Positions 32,006-42,042 of a stretch of 64,000 bases of DNA are shown here, piece by piece. Source of the DNA: Athripsodes cinereus (Eukaryota > Arthropoda > Insecta > Trichoptera > Leptoceridae); NCBI GenBank assembly GCA_947579605.1, contig OX388307.1, positions 7,107,237-7,171,236 on the forward strand, read 5' to 3'. A program made the position numbers and the translations under genes. Each line of letters begins with the position of its first letter. The first letter of the stretch is position 1. The notes under the pieces are model-generated. The model made no database searches. It was not told where the DNA came from and saw only the letters and a program-made list of their open reading frames with translations.

Positions 32006-32469
32006 TTTTTGGATAGTTCCTAATGATTCCTGTCGGAATTTCTGTACTTGGACTGCCTGTATTTGGAGAACATTTCTTCTTTTCGTTCGACTCAGATTTC
32101 CCACCATGGGGCACCAAAACATTTCGGGTATAGTACAAGTAGTCCTACCAGTAGGTAGTAGTAGTATTCAATAGTATTGGCCTTAACAAACAACACAACA
32201 CGGTATTCAGTGACAATATTACCTATATTATGTGTCTTTTTTGGATAGTTCCTAATGATTCCTGTCGGAATTTCTGTACTTGGACTGCCTGTATTTGGAG
32301 AACATTTCTTCTTTTCGTTCGACTCAGATTTCCCACCATGGGGCACCAAAACATTTCGGGTATAGTACAAGTAGTCCTACCAGTAGGTAGTAGTAGTATT
32401 CAATAGTATTGGCCTTAACAAACAACACAACACGGTATTCAGTGACAATATTACCTATATTATGTGTCG
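32006..32469. repeat. Tandem duplication, 232 bp x 2, apparently identical
   Basis: The unit starting TTTTTGGATAGTTCCTAATG and ending ACCTATATTATGTGTC occurs at 32006-32237 and again at 32238-32469. I found no difference by eye. In one minus-strand frame the unit reads APWWEI, stop, VERKEEMFSKYRQSKYRNSD, which resembles the linker between endonuclease and reverse transcriptase in jockey/I-type LINEs; this is weak evidence. Confidence 0.85.
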
Positions 32470-32716
32470 TATCAGATACACAAATTTATTACATATATAT
32501 TTGTGTCGGTTTGTGTGTTTATAATTATGTACCTTATAGAATTCTTAGATAAGACAGAGAAAGAAAGAGTAGAAAATATCATCTATTTTTTTATAAATCA
32601 AGAAAAAAATACCTATCACTCATGTGTTGTCAGATTTAAAATATTTGCTTCTAATTTATTAATAGGCGAATATATAATAATATATTATTATGTATCTGAG
32701 ATTATGCATGTATGTC

Positions 32717-32793
32717 TTTAGTGCATTGTATATGTGTATCGTCGTGCTAGTACCCATAATACAAGATTCATATCTTAGTTTGGGACTAGCTCG
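32717..32793 (+). mobile_element. SINE family 1, body fragment
   Basis: TTTAGTGCATTGTATATGTG, TATCGTCGTGCTAGTACCCA and TTTGGGACTAGCTCG match the 3' body of the copies at 6418 and 8577. The tRNA head is missing. Confidence 0.6.
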
Positions 32794-32904
32794 TTATGTG
32801 TGAATTGTCTATACATGTTATGTTATGTTTTATAATATGTTATACTGTTCTGTATTTAAATTTAAATATTTGACACAGACAACTTTGTTGAAGATAAAAC
32901 AATA

Positions 32905-33030
32905 TCATGTACAGCGTCCTCGAGGTGATATGGCACAAAAATGGCGCTCTAAATAGTCTCCATTATTATTATTTTGCCATTTCATTGAAAACTACTAATG
33001 CTTTCTCTCTCTCTCTCTTTCTCTCTCTCT
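32905..33030 (+). mobile_element. L2-like 3' end and CT microsatellite
   Basis: TGTACAGCGTCCTCGAGGTG, ATGGCACAAAAATGGCGCTC and then (ATT)n match the 3' end of the L2-like tail at 34540. A (CT)n run follows at 33004-33030. Confidence 0.45.
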
Positions 33031-33179
33031 GGGTTCATTCTTATAGATTGACTAGCAGCAAAGTCTTGCATTTTTTTTCCATTTCTCTTCAGCACTTCGT
33101 ACGATCCGCAGCTCATATCCTCTCGAGGTATTCTCGACGTGGACGCCACCTATGATTAATTTATTTATTTATTTATTCT

Positions 33180-33305
33180 TCTTGCACATCATCATTACAT
33201 TACAGTGTTAACAAAATAGTATAAAATTTTTAAAAACTAAGACGATGTGCAGTGGCGAGATTATCACTATAAAGTGATTTCTTCCATCTAACCACGTTCC
33301 CTCAG
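33180..33305 (-). mobile_element. LINE 3' tail, family X
   Basis: Antisense tail: TTCTTGCACATCATCATTAC, AGTGTTAACAAAATAGTATA, TATCACTATAAAGTGATTTC. Best preserved of the minus-strand copies. Confidence 0.6.
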
Positions 33306-34134
33306 CCGTTCCTTCTATTTTTTTTCTTATACCTAGAAGGTTTTCGTGGTGCATTCTTAAATTGTGTCCAATGCATCCGGCGTGACTTTTAAAGTGTTAA
33401 TTTTTCAATTTGATGTTACTTTCCCGAATGGTGCCGAGTATAAGCACTCTAGTGATTGTAATAATATGATATTAGGTATATCCACAATTATCTTGTATAT
33501 TTGTTGGTCTACGTGATCATCCGTATAAAACGTTATCATCAAAACGTCAAGACAACGCATTTTGTATTGAGACTATATTAACTTGGCAGGACGAAAAGAT
33601 GTAAAGAAACGTAAGTAAATGAATATTATGTACTGTAACGGTGATGATAGCGACGGATGGCGTTTAATTATTCAAAAACATTCTAATTTTAAATACAACG
33701 GTGCTGCATAAAAAGGGATTGAACCAAATGATTATAATCAGCCATTCTGTTTAATGTTATCTATTTTATTATTATTTGTTTAAATCCCTTTTACATATTC
33801 TTACATATTTAATAGTTGACATTTCAATCTATATTTTTTTCTCCATTACACTATTAGATATATTTTACTTTTTAGCCTTATACTTTTTTTTAATCTACTG
33901 TACATTATCTTTTTTTATTATACACATTTATTTTAAATATTTTTTTTACTTTATTATCATGTTCATGTAAAAGGCTTACACTGTAAATGAAAAATAAATA
34001 AAAAACCATAGCTGCATATTGTGTAGGAAATTTAATATATCATTTTTATATCTATATTTTTTACTGTGTCTTAATCTTTCATTTATTTATTAATTGTATG
34101 TTATGTTTAGAAATAACTCCCGTTCTATTGTTTT
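33306..34134. other. Unassigned AT-rich stretch
   Basis: Contains a hydrophobic 64-codon frame (33776-33970) that is simply T-rich DNA. A short AATAAATAAAA tail ends near 34005. Confidence 0.4.
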
Positions 34135-34142
34135 ATGTACAA

Positions 34143-34606
34143 CAGTCGTCGGCAACCTATGTGCCAGGCTTGGCACGCGATGGGGTTCTGAATGGCACTC
34201 TACAAAGTAATTAGGGAAATCGCGAAAATATCGAGACGAAGTGATTTTTAAATAAGAGAAAACGTTTAATTATTATTATTTATCTAACGTGGCTCGCAAT
34301 AATTTTTTTAAATTTATGTAAGAATTTTATGTTATTTTTTTAATAAATATGTTTAAAAGATAAATTTGGTATAAAATTCTTCTCCTCTAGAACCCCATTA
34401 TATAATTTAGATTTATATTATATAGTTTAGTGTTGCGGGTCCCAGATGTTGGAACAAGCTGCCTCTGTGTCTGCGAGAGGAGGTGAATGGAGAGAGTTTT
34501 AAAAAAGGACTGAAGACACACCTTTTTGCTGGGAGTTTCGGGTGATGGATACGATATACAGCGCCCTTGAGGTCATGTTATAAGTAAACGGTGCTTTACA
34601 AATTGT

Positions 34607-34643
<37 letters not shown>

Positions 34644-34809
34644 GACTGTATGATCTAATTTTCATCCGAAATGCATGTACAACATGCACCTCATGAATGA
34701 AAGATCATTTGATTTTATATATATATATATATATAGAATTAAGGAGGCACCCTGAATCATATTGGTAGAGTGGCTTGGCACACCACAGCTAAAAGGTTGC
34801 CGACCCCTG
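34143..34809. mobile_element. hAT element, 667 bp, exact 8-bp TSD, with nested LINE tail
   Basis: Ends CAGTCGTCGGCAACC and GGTTGCCGACCCCTG are inverted, and TGGCACGC/GTGTGCCA words follow. ATGTACAA flanks both sides (34135-34142 and 34810-34817) and fits the hAT consensus nTnnnnAn. The interior has received an L2-like LINE tail and AT microsatellites. No transposase. Confidence 0.85.
34430..34735 (+). pseudogene. L2/CR1-like LINE 3' end nested in the hAT
   Basis: The frame reads VAGPRCWNKLPLCLREEVNG then ESFKKGLKTHLFAGSFG and a stop. The 3' part has ACAGCGCCCTTGAGGTCATG and AAACGGTGCTTTACAAATTG, ending in (AT)n at 34604-34640. A short inverted segment (34645-34710) and a second (AT)n follow. 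The same subfamily is at 42095-42420. Confidence 0.65.
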
Positions 34810-34817
34810 ATGTACAA

Positions 34818-35391
34818 TATTATCTGTTCACTGAAATGGTACTAGAAGGACCCGCTCTACGTCCTACTAGTACCGAAAAAAAAAACAAATTGTGTGTCAG
34901 GTTTTTTGTTGCATGTTCTTTGGAATGATGAATCCAAGCGTCTGTAAAGGACCTACGGGGAAGTTAAAGAATAAATAATATCAGCCAACTTTGTGTTGTA
35001 TCACCGTATCGTGGTACATTTATATTATAGGTAAGAATAGGTAGATAGATAGACTCATAGTGATATGTGATACACACTTACCCACACACACACACACATA
35101 CATGTATTCGTGTTGTTGTTGTTATGTATTGTTGAAGTTGTAAGTTTGTTATAAAGAGAACAGAACACAAAAGGCAATGTAATCCTGGCCAATTTAACTA
35201 TAATCATTCACTTCCTCGCATATTTGTATAAACTACAGCATCCATTAAAACATCGCACTCGCTATATACACAATCTCAACTTAACAATGTACAATTGTAC
35301 GTATTTAGTACGTAGGTACTACATAACAAAAATTTGATACATTAATTTATCATCTTACCACCCTCGTGGGGAGGATAGGAACATACATCCA
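34818..35391. other. Unassigned stretch
   Basis: Only a short (AC)n run near 35080-35098; no gene. Confidence 0.4.
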
Positions 35392-35524
35392 TATCCTGTG
35401 TGGCGCAGAGGTAACGCTCTTGCCTTTGAGTCTCGAGGTCACGGGTTCAATTCCTGGCCAAGACAAAAAGAAAAATGACATTTTTCAAATAGTCCTGGAT
35501 CTGGATATTACATGTTTACGTATT
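35392..35524 (+). mobile_element. SINE family 1, tRNA head with A and B boxes
   Basis: TGGCGCAGAGG fits the polymerase III A-box and GGTTCAATTCC the B-box, spaced as in a tRNA. The body continues into AAATGACATTTTTCAAATAG and TTACATGTTTACGTAT as in the 6418 copy, then stops. This shows the family is tRNA-derived. Confidence 0.75.
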
Positions 35525-35544
35525 TGGTGAATTGTATATGTACA

Positions 35545-35700
35545 TACATACATACATCTTCTTCCCCTTGTCCTAGTTGGGTCGGGGGTCCATTGCGCCT
35601 AGGTAGATACCTCCTCCAGAGATCCCTGTCCACCGCTGCTTTCAGAACCTCTGGCCACTCCAAACTAAGTCTTTCGACACACAAATTAGACACCTGCCAT
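35545..35700 (-). pseudogene. RTE-like LINE terminal fragment
   Basis: Minus strand: VSNLCVERLSLEWPEVLKAA, VDRDLWRRYLPRRNGPPTQL, GQGEED, then a (TGTA)n tail. The 'A.DRD.WR.....NGP' ending with GGGGAAGAAGA is a LINE terminal motif of the RTE-like type. Confidence 0.55.
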
Positions 35701-35850
35701 TGCCAGCTTCTTCTAAGGCGAGTATACCTGGGAGTAGGGTTCTCAGCAGATGGTCGACAAAGAGCATGCATAGACAAGAGGATTGTGTCGGCAGCAAATG
35801 TGCTGAAAGCCCTTGGAAACCCAATAATACGTAAATCCGAGCTCACTTAA
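35701..35850 (+). pseudogene. LINE reverse-transcriptase fragment, opposite strand
   Basis: The plus-strand frame reads RRVYLGVGFSADGRQRACID, then RIVSAANVLKALGNPIIRKS. This resembles the reverse transcriptase segment after motif D ('YLGV.FSADG'). It adjoins a LINE fragment of opposite orientation, so the junction lies near 35700. Short, clade unknown. Confidence 0.45.
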
Positions 35851-35880
35851 CGGACGAAAATGCCCATATTTAAGACTTTC

Positions 35881-36020
35881 AACGCACATATGATACCCAT
35901 AATACAAGATTCATATTATCTTAATTTGAGACTAGCTCGATCTGCAGGGTTACTTTGACACAATCTAAATACAATCTTAATCTTGTCTTGATCTTAATCA
36001 TAAGACTATAGTCAATATAT
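35881..36020 (+). mobile_element. SINE 1 body fragment then MITE C fragment
   Basis: 35881-35940 matches the SINE 1 body end (ACCCATAATACAAGATTCAT, GACTAGCTCG). 35945-36020 is the left arm of MITE C (AGGGTTACTTTGACACAATC, TCTTAATCTTGTCTTGATCT). The MITE is broken close to a hAT insertion at 36030. Confidence 0.55.
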
Positions 36021-36029
36021 TATGTAAAC

Positions 36030-36222
36030 CAAGCATGTCAAACTTGCGGCCCACTAGAAGTGCAAAACATAACGGTACAAAAAAAATACTCTTTATTAAT
36101 TTTACCTTTTTTTATACTTTCCAAAATAAACCTAGTTTACTGTATAAACATTTTTTTTGTGGCCCACATAAACTTTCAATTTTTTATTTGGCCCGTGTTA
36201 GGATTTGAGTTTGACATGCTTG
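36030..36222. mobile_element. hAT element, 193 bp, exact 8-bp TSD
   Basis: CAAGCATGTCAAACT and AGTTTGACATGCTTG are perfect 15-base inverted ends. ATGTAAAC flanks both sides (36022-36029, 36223-36230) and fits nTnnnnAn. Interior has GCGGCCC near the left and GGCCC near the right. Noncoding. Confidence 0.88.
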
Positions 36223-36230
36223 ATGTAAAC

Positions 36231-36849
36231 TGTCTATATTATGTTTGCAACGTCCTGTCACAAATGTTTCCTTAGCCTAGTTACATTTTCTCTCTTCGAT
36301 CTCATATTAAATGTGCTTAGATGAAAATAATGAACAAGTCTGCATCCTTTATTGAGGCAAAGAGACAACGATATAAACCAATATCGTAAAGATGGTGGCA
36401 CAATTGACTCAACCACTTTGAAAACTAAAGTTGTTTTCATTGAAAAGGTATTTATTTTTAAGGAAGATATTGGATGTCAAGTAGCATTTATGAGCATGTT
36501 ACAATAATAACTACACCAATGTAACAAACACCCATCTCATAATAGACCTATCTCATACAAGACCTATCTCATAATAGACCTATCTAAAACTGGAGAGATT
36601 AGATTAGTCCAAGGTTAGATAGACATTTTGTGTCGATAATTTCGCATGATTTTTGGCAAAAAACACCATTCTTTCGTTCATAAGGTTACAGGTGGACTGA
36701 ACGACCCTCTTTAACAATACATCGTTCCTGTGACATTGAGATCAAGTGTCAGAAATGTTGTGCTATTGGAGAAGAATTATAAATTGTTCTGAATGGAGGA
36801 GGCTTTATTTCAGTCCTGTGAAGAATAAAATACTAACGACAACTGTTCA
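36231..36849. other. Unassigned stretch with short direct repeats
   Basis: 36520-36600 contains three imperfect copies of CTCATAATAGACCTAT. No gene. Confidence 0.4.
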
Positions 36850-37021
36850 GTTTCATAACTCAACAAATAGAAATGTCTTTTATTCGAGAAATCATCGTCT
36901 TATTAATTTTTGTATATTTTTACAATGCTAACAGAAAATGAAATATAGGTAGGTAGGTACTACATAACAATCGCACTGTTATAAGACATAATTACGTTGT
37001 CTTTGTTCCTTTCCGTTCCGA
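36850..37021. mobile_element. MITE family P, interrupted copy
   Basis: CAGTTTCATAACTCAACAAA at the left and TACGTTGTCTTTGTTCCTTT at the right match other P copies. A family D foldback element begins immediately afterwards. Confidence 0.45.
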
Positions 37022-37249
37022 ATTGGCGGCGTACAGACAGCTGGATGCGAACGTCAATCATCAATCATCAAGCAAAAATCTTAAATCTTTCGGCGACAAT
37101 TCGGAGCATTCTCCGAAGAAATATTCGAATGAATGCCTTCGTTACGTCTCATGGACAGGAGAATGCTCCGAATTGTCGCAGAAAGATTTAAGATTTTTGC
37201 TTGATGATTGATGATTGACGTTCACATCCAGCTATCTGTACGCTGCAAT
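37022..37249. mobile_element. Foldback MITE, family D (copy 1)
   Basis: Nearly complete palindrome of about 105 bases per arm. Left: GGCGGCGTACAGACAGCTGG, ATGCGAACGTCAATCATC, TTAAATCTTTCGGCGACAAT. Right arm is its complement. Loop near GTCTCATGGACAGG. Second copy at 47600-47847. Frames of 60-odd codons across it are arm artefacts. Confidence 0.85.
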
Positions 37250-37734
37250 TGAAAAAAGGTACGTTATTTTTCACAAAACTAAATATTTGATAAATAATAA
37301 CAAAGGGAACCATATAATTTTATAGTTATTTAATCAAATATTAGATATTTTTGACTAGACGGTAAGCTTATTTAAAACTTGTGTTGATATTTTCAGCTAT
37401 CACAAACTCTTGCTGTGATATAACATTATGTATACATATTTGCAAATCCTTTGTACTGTTGAATCTACGATAGCAAATGGGTTGTTAGTTGAATGATAAT
37501 AATATGTATGTACTAATAGTTGTTCTACATTTGTACAGTCATATATGTACAATCAACGGGATAAAAATAATTTAAAGTGATATTAACATAATCATCTAAT
37601 TGGCATTGCGATTGCTGGTTGTCTCTATGAAATGATATCATGTCCTGGTACTAGATCTTGTACCCGATATTGCTACTTCTATTTCAAATTGAAATATTTT
37701 TTAATTATGGATAAATATACAATTTACAACAACA
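37250..37734. other. Unassigned AT-rich stretch
   Basis: No feature recognised. Confidence 0.4.
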
Positions 37735-37830
37735 ATCATTTATTTATAATTATACAGTATGTAAAACATAATAATTCATTCCCTCAAATTTGAGCAGAGC
37801 TCGTGCCTTGACGGATAATTCCATTATTTT
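37735..37830 (-). mobile_element. LINE 3' tail, family Y
   Basis: Antisense CCCTCAAATTTGAGCAGAGC, TCGTGCCTTGACGGATAATT; sense copy at 48225-48372 shows the (TTTGAA)n end. The AACA/AATAAAA run to 37985 also resembles 16920-17090. Confidence 0.5.
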
Positions 37831-38006
37831 TTACACGTACCCTTGCTCATAACAAATAATAAGTAAAACAATAACAAGAAAAACGAAATAAAATAAAACA
37901 AGATAAATAAGATGAAATAGATAAAAATATAGCAAAATAGTGCAAAATAAAATAAAATATAAAAGCAAGAAAAGAACATATATAAATTTATTTAAATGAT
38001 CTAGAG

Positions 38007-38325
38007 CAGCAGTTTTCAAAGTGGGGGGCGCGCCCCCCACTTTGACAGGGGGGCGCAGAGACCATCAAAGGGGGGCGCGGGCCACCTGTAGTGGACCTTA
38101 TTAAGAGATAAAGTGGGCTACTCACACACCTAAACAACGTTCGTAGGTAGGTACTGTTATAGTTTCGTAAATTTATGTAACTTTAATAGGAGGCAACAAA
38201 AAGCTTAATTTGTTTTAACAGTTTTTTCTGACCCGATAAACCTAAAAAAAAATCAGGGGGGGGGGGCGCGGAAATATGCTTTGGTAGGAAAGGGGGCGCA
38301 GCCCAAATAAGATAGGGAACCCCTG
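38007..38325. mobile_element. hAT element, 319 bp, exact 8-bp TSD
   Basis: The left end CAGCAGTTTTCAAAGTGGGG and the right end GGGAACCCCTG are typical hAT-like termini next to GGGGGGCGC-rich subterminal arms. ATCTAGAG flanks both sides (37999-38006, 38326-38333) and fits nTnnnnAn. Noncoding. Confidence 0.85.
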
Positions 38326-38384
38326 ATCTAGAGTTTGTGTGTTCACATTGTGAAGACATTTTAAACATATTTGATATCAATAAA

Positions 38385-38535
38385 ACACTGTTTACTTTTC
38401 ACTATTGATTTATTACTCGAGTACTTTCGTCAAGTTAACTTGACATTTTCAAAAGTTCTCTTGAAAATGACAAGCTAACTTGACGAAAGTAGGTACTCGA
38501 ATAATAAATCAAAAGTGAAAAGTAAACACTTTATT
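38385..38535. mobile_element. Near-perfect palindrome, family F
   Basis: Arms of about 70 bases: GTTTACTTTTCACTATTGAT, TTATTACTCGAGTACTTTCG, TCAAGTTAACTTGACATTTT and their complements meet at AAAGTTCTCTTG. Very small loop, hence strong hairpin. Single copy in this window. Confidence 0.75.
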
Positions 38536-38720
38536 TATTTATACCTACAATAAACGGCTGAAACAACGTTTACAAACATTAAACAGTTAAGTCAAAACAA
38601 TGCATCTCAGTAAGGAAAACAATATAAAAATAACCTGTACCAAATAATTTTAAATAGGTAAGTACCTACAAGTAACTACGGTTCTAAACAAAAGTATAAA
38701 ATAAATATTAATATAAGTAA

Positions 38721-39108
38721 AAAATATTTGGCATTCTAGGTCCGTTTACATAATACCTTTAGTCATGTCAGATACAGGAGTAACTCCGAAATCTTTAATA
38801 AATAATTTACAAAAAATAGATTTACCGGTTAATTTGTACATTAAAATTCAAATATCTATTATAATAAACACTTGTAATATTGTAAAAAAGTTTTTGAACC
38901 TGTGTTATCTGTATATTTCAGGCACAATGCTGGTATTTTGAACCCGCGTTCTGAGCCTAGTTCTTTGATATCCTGTATATCTGGATAGGTTAATTTTTCC
39001 CGGCATTAGACTGTTAAGTTTTTGTGTGACCATGACTGACCATATGGAGACTTATCTGGATGTATAATGCTGAGAAGTGTGGATGGCAATTCTGCCGCCG
39101 CGTAAAAA
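38721..39108 (-). mobile_element. Dispersed repeat J (copy 1)
   Basis: About 390 bp shared in inverted orientation with 41290-41625 and 63725-64000: TTCTAGGTCCGTTTACATAA, AATTTGTACATTA, CACAATGCTGGTATTTTGAA, CCCGGCATTAGACTGTTAAG, GGCAATTCTGCCGCCG. Noncoding; ends not resolved. Confidence 0.65.
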
Positions 39109-39179
39109 AAAAAATCAGTAGATAAATACAGCAGTCAGTTATGCATATACGTAGACGACCAGGGCCCAGTAAACTACTA

Positions 39180-39470
39180 ATATACCATCACGGCATATCC
39201 CACCAGTGGACTAGCCAAGGGACTAACTGCACGTAATAATAAACATGCAGATTGTCATCTCCGTGACAATAAAAAAATAGGACATTCAGGATGAGTGGCA
39301 TGCTCATAGCGATAAACTCGTGCCCCCCCCTCTCTACCATTGCAGGATATCCATAATTGTGGTAGTCAGCAGAAAATATGCATATTATAATAAACATGGC
39401 AGCTGTCCTCTTCGTACTATAAAATAAGACATTAAGGATGGGTGGCATATCTCTGACTGATTTGAAGATA
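39180..39470 (-). repeat. Two tandem TAG-tail repeats
   Basis: Both are antisense and head to tail: ACCATCACGGCATATCCCAC at 39183 and ACCATTGCAGGATATCCATA at 39338. Each carries the AATAAACATGxAGxTxGTC and AGGATGxGTGGCAT blocks. Confidence 0.6.
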
Positions 39471-39894
39471 TTATTATTTGTCTTGTATGTGACTTCGTAC
39501 AATTCACGCGAAATTTTGATATACTTAAATATTATTTATTTTATTTGAATAAAATATACCACTGCCAGCTTGACAGTTGTGAAACCTAATTGCTGGACAG
39601 TGGACAATATATAACAATCATTAACAAATAAGAATCTAAAACAACAACCACAAGAATATAACTTGTTAATAAAAAAGAACTTACAATATTCTGTAAACAC
39701 ACTACACAATATTTCCAAGCACATCATTTAAAAAACTTAAAAAATGAAGTTAACTAAAATACAAATTAAAAACATCAATATACTTAAGTATAAAAAAAAA
39801 CAATCACCATAATTTTTCAGACCGAGTACAAGGCCAATACCCAATCAGAACCACCCATACTACGTCATAATTATGTTATGCTGTGAATGAATGT

Positions 39895-40385
39895 TTTAAT
39901 TTATTGTTGGCACAGAGAAGACGGTCTGCATGTTTATTACATGGTCTGCTGGCCGCCCCACTTCTGGAATATGCCGTGATGGTGTAGTAGCAGTAGTAGA
40001 TAGTAAGCTGTAAATATACATACGAACATTTTCGAATATTTTTGTGTACCTCGAATCTCTGCTCGTGTAAACATAATCAAAAATTATGTTTGTCCTGATT
40101 GTGACGTGAAAATTGTCTAAAAAATACACAATAATATCTTCCTAGTCCTGATAATATGAAAAATTGTTCAACAAACATATTATTTAATATTGAATTGTTT
40201 ATTTATTTATTTAATGATATGTACAAACAGTTATATAAATACACATTTATAAATTTATAACATGACGACAATGTCTCTTTAAATGGTGTAACCAATGGAA
40301 TAATCGCATGCAGTGAACCACACACATTTTCCTTCAAAATGCTACAAAATGAGGCTTTTAGGATGGGTGGTGTATCTACTAAATT
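39895..40385. repeat. TAG-tail repeats in opposite orientations
   Basis: 39895-39995 is a sense copy ending ATGCCGTGATGGTGTAGTAG. 40280-40385 is a degraded antisense copy (GGTGTAACCAATGGAATAAT, TTAGGATGGGTGGTG). Between them is AT-rich DNA. Confidence 0.5.
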
Positions 40386-40509
40386 CGACTACAAACGAAT
40401 TTACGACAATCTACCTACATGTACCGTGTAATTTTGCGTTATTGTTGCAGTTATTGTCAAAAATTCGTTTGTAGTCGATCGCTAAGTACAGTTTGTCTAT
40501 GGTCCCTGG
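40385..40509. mobile_element. MITE family B (copy 2, left end lost)
   Basis: TTCGACTACAAACGAATTTA, ATTTTGCGTTATTGTTGCAG and AGTCGATCGCTAAGTACAGT then GTTTGTCTATGGTCCCTGG match the other B copies. The outer 20 bases of the left arm are missing. Confidence 0.6.
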
Positions 40510-40521
40510 GATAGTTATAAT

Positions 40522-40700
40522 ATCTTGGGTTAGTTGGAAGAGATCGCGCCTTTGCGATAAACTTGCCCTCTGCATATTGATTGTATTTAATTTGATGTTC
40601 ACCTTTTATGTATTTTTTTGTGATCAATATACAGTAAAGAATGAGTAAATAAATAAATATATCGCAATCTAGCGATAAACTCGTCCTGTGAGCATTTTTT
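40522..40700 (+). mobile_element. Jockey-type LINE 3' tail plus partial duplicate
   Basis: GGGTTAGTTGGAAGAGATCG, GCGATAAACTTGCCCTCTGC, ATACAGTAAAGAATGAGTAA and AAATAAATA; then TCTAGCGATAAACTCGTCC at 40668 repeats the start. Confidence 0.55.
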
Positions 40701-41033
40701 CATAAAACCCATATTTTTTATTGTACCATACACAATATTTTGATTAATTAACAAATGATTTTGCAGAACACTCGAAAACATAGAAAGTAGGTAGTGTTAG
40801 TTCCATTTTATTCTGGACAGACTTTGAGTCAGGTGATCTGAATATTTTTTTAGTAAAATATGTATGTATAAAAGTTCTGAATAACAAAAATACTAAAAAT
40901 CCGCACTTATATTTCTTTTTATACCTTCAAGAAAGAGGTCGCAAGTCTTCTGTTGCATCTACATGTATAGAGGTTCCCATGGCTTTAAACCGTTTTTTTG
41001 TGTATCCAAACACGATTAGCAATTTACAGCTCA

Positions 41034-41334
41034 GTCTTGATACATGATCATGACTGATCATATATCAAGACTTATATCATAAGCTTATAGCATAAGGGTG
41101 CAAACACAAAGAAAGCAGGCTGCCAGCGTTGGTAAGTGCCGGTGAGCGCCGGCAAAGTAAATCGCAATCGGCGTCCCTGCTTTTACTATGTTCGTGTCCA
41201 TTGAAATGCATTCTCGGCGCCGGTAGACGCAGGCATCTGAAAACAGGTAACCCGCTTTCTTTGTGTTAGCACCCTTATGCTATAAGCTTATGATATATGT
41301 AAGTCTTGATATATGATCAGTCATGATCACACAA
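41034..41334. mobile_element. Long palindrome inserted at repeat J, family K
   Basis: Arms of about 85 bases: AGTCTTGATACATGATCATG, ATCATATATCAAGACTTATA, CATAAGCTTATAGCATAAGG and GTGCAAACACAAAGAAAGC, complemented on the right. The centre is GC-rich (CCGGTGAGCGCCGGC, GGCGCCGGTAG). Confidence 0.7.
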
Positions 41335-41625
41335 AAACTTAACAATCTAATGCCGGGAAAAATTCGCTTATCCAGATATAGAGGATATCAAAGGATAAGG
41401 CTTAAAACGCGGGTTCAAAATACCAGCATTGTGCCTGAAATATATGTGTTCAAAAACTTTCTAACAATATTACAAGTAGGTATTTATTAAAATATATTTT
41501 TTGATTTTTTATGTAAGTATAAATTAACCGGTAAATCTAAATTTTGTAAATTATTTATAAAAGATTGTAGCTGATATGACTAAAGGTATTACATAAACGG
41601 ACCTAGAATGTCAAATATTTTTTAT
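41290..41625 (+). mobile_element. Dispersed repeat J (copy 2)
   Basis: Inverted relative to 38721-39108, sharing ACTTAACAATCTAATGCCGG, CGCGGGTTCAAAATACCAGC and AAACGGACCTAGAATGTCAA. The two copies enclose 2.2 kb. Confidence 0.65.
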
Positions 41626-42042
41626 TTCTCCTGCTAGTTCTGTAAATTTACGTATTTTTTTATTATTATATCAGTATTATTATTATTATGTAGATATTAT
41701 TTCCATGGGGAAAATTCATTAAGTTAATGATAAAGAAAAAGTATGTCAATGTTTGCGATTTTTTAATGACATTTATCCGCGTGTCAATGCATTGCATGCA
41801 AAAATAATAAATGATCATTCGGTAATGCAAATCGACTACGCTTGTCGCCGTTGCACATGATTTCATGCTTAGAGACTCGTAATTTCTAAAACTAAATAAT
41901 ATCGTTTCACAGAAATACTCGTATGCTAATCATATTGACATGTTGAATAATAATTGGCAATGAGTTGAAAAAAAAAACTAAATAGTAAGAATCGTAAATG
42001 TATTTCAGCTCATTACAAATGATTTCTCTGATGGGTTGACAT

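Noticed and set aside
33776..33970. Hydrophobic ORF that could be a small membrane protein
   Set aside because: Its Phe/Ile/Tyr content is explained by T-rich DNA; no start context or homologous copy seen.
35392..35470. tRNA gene candidate
   Set aside because: Same reason: the 3' side continues as the SINE 1 body and the acceptor stem does not close.
37023..37211. Two overlapping 62-64-codon ORFs
   Set aside because: They lie in the arms of a foldback element and read into its complement.
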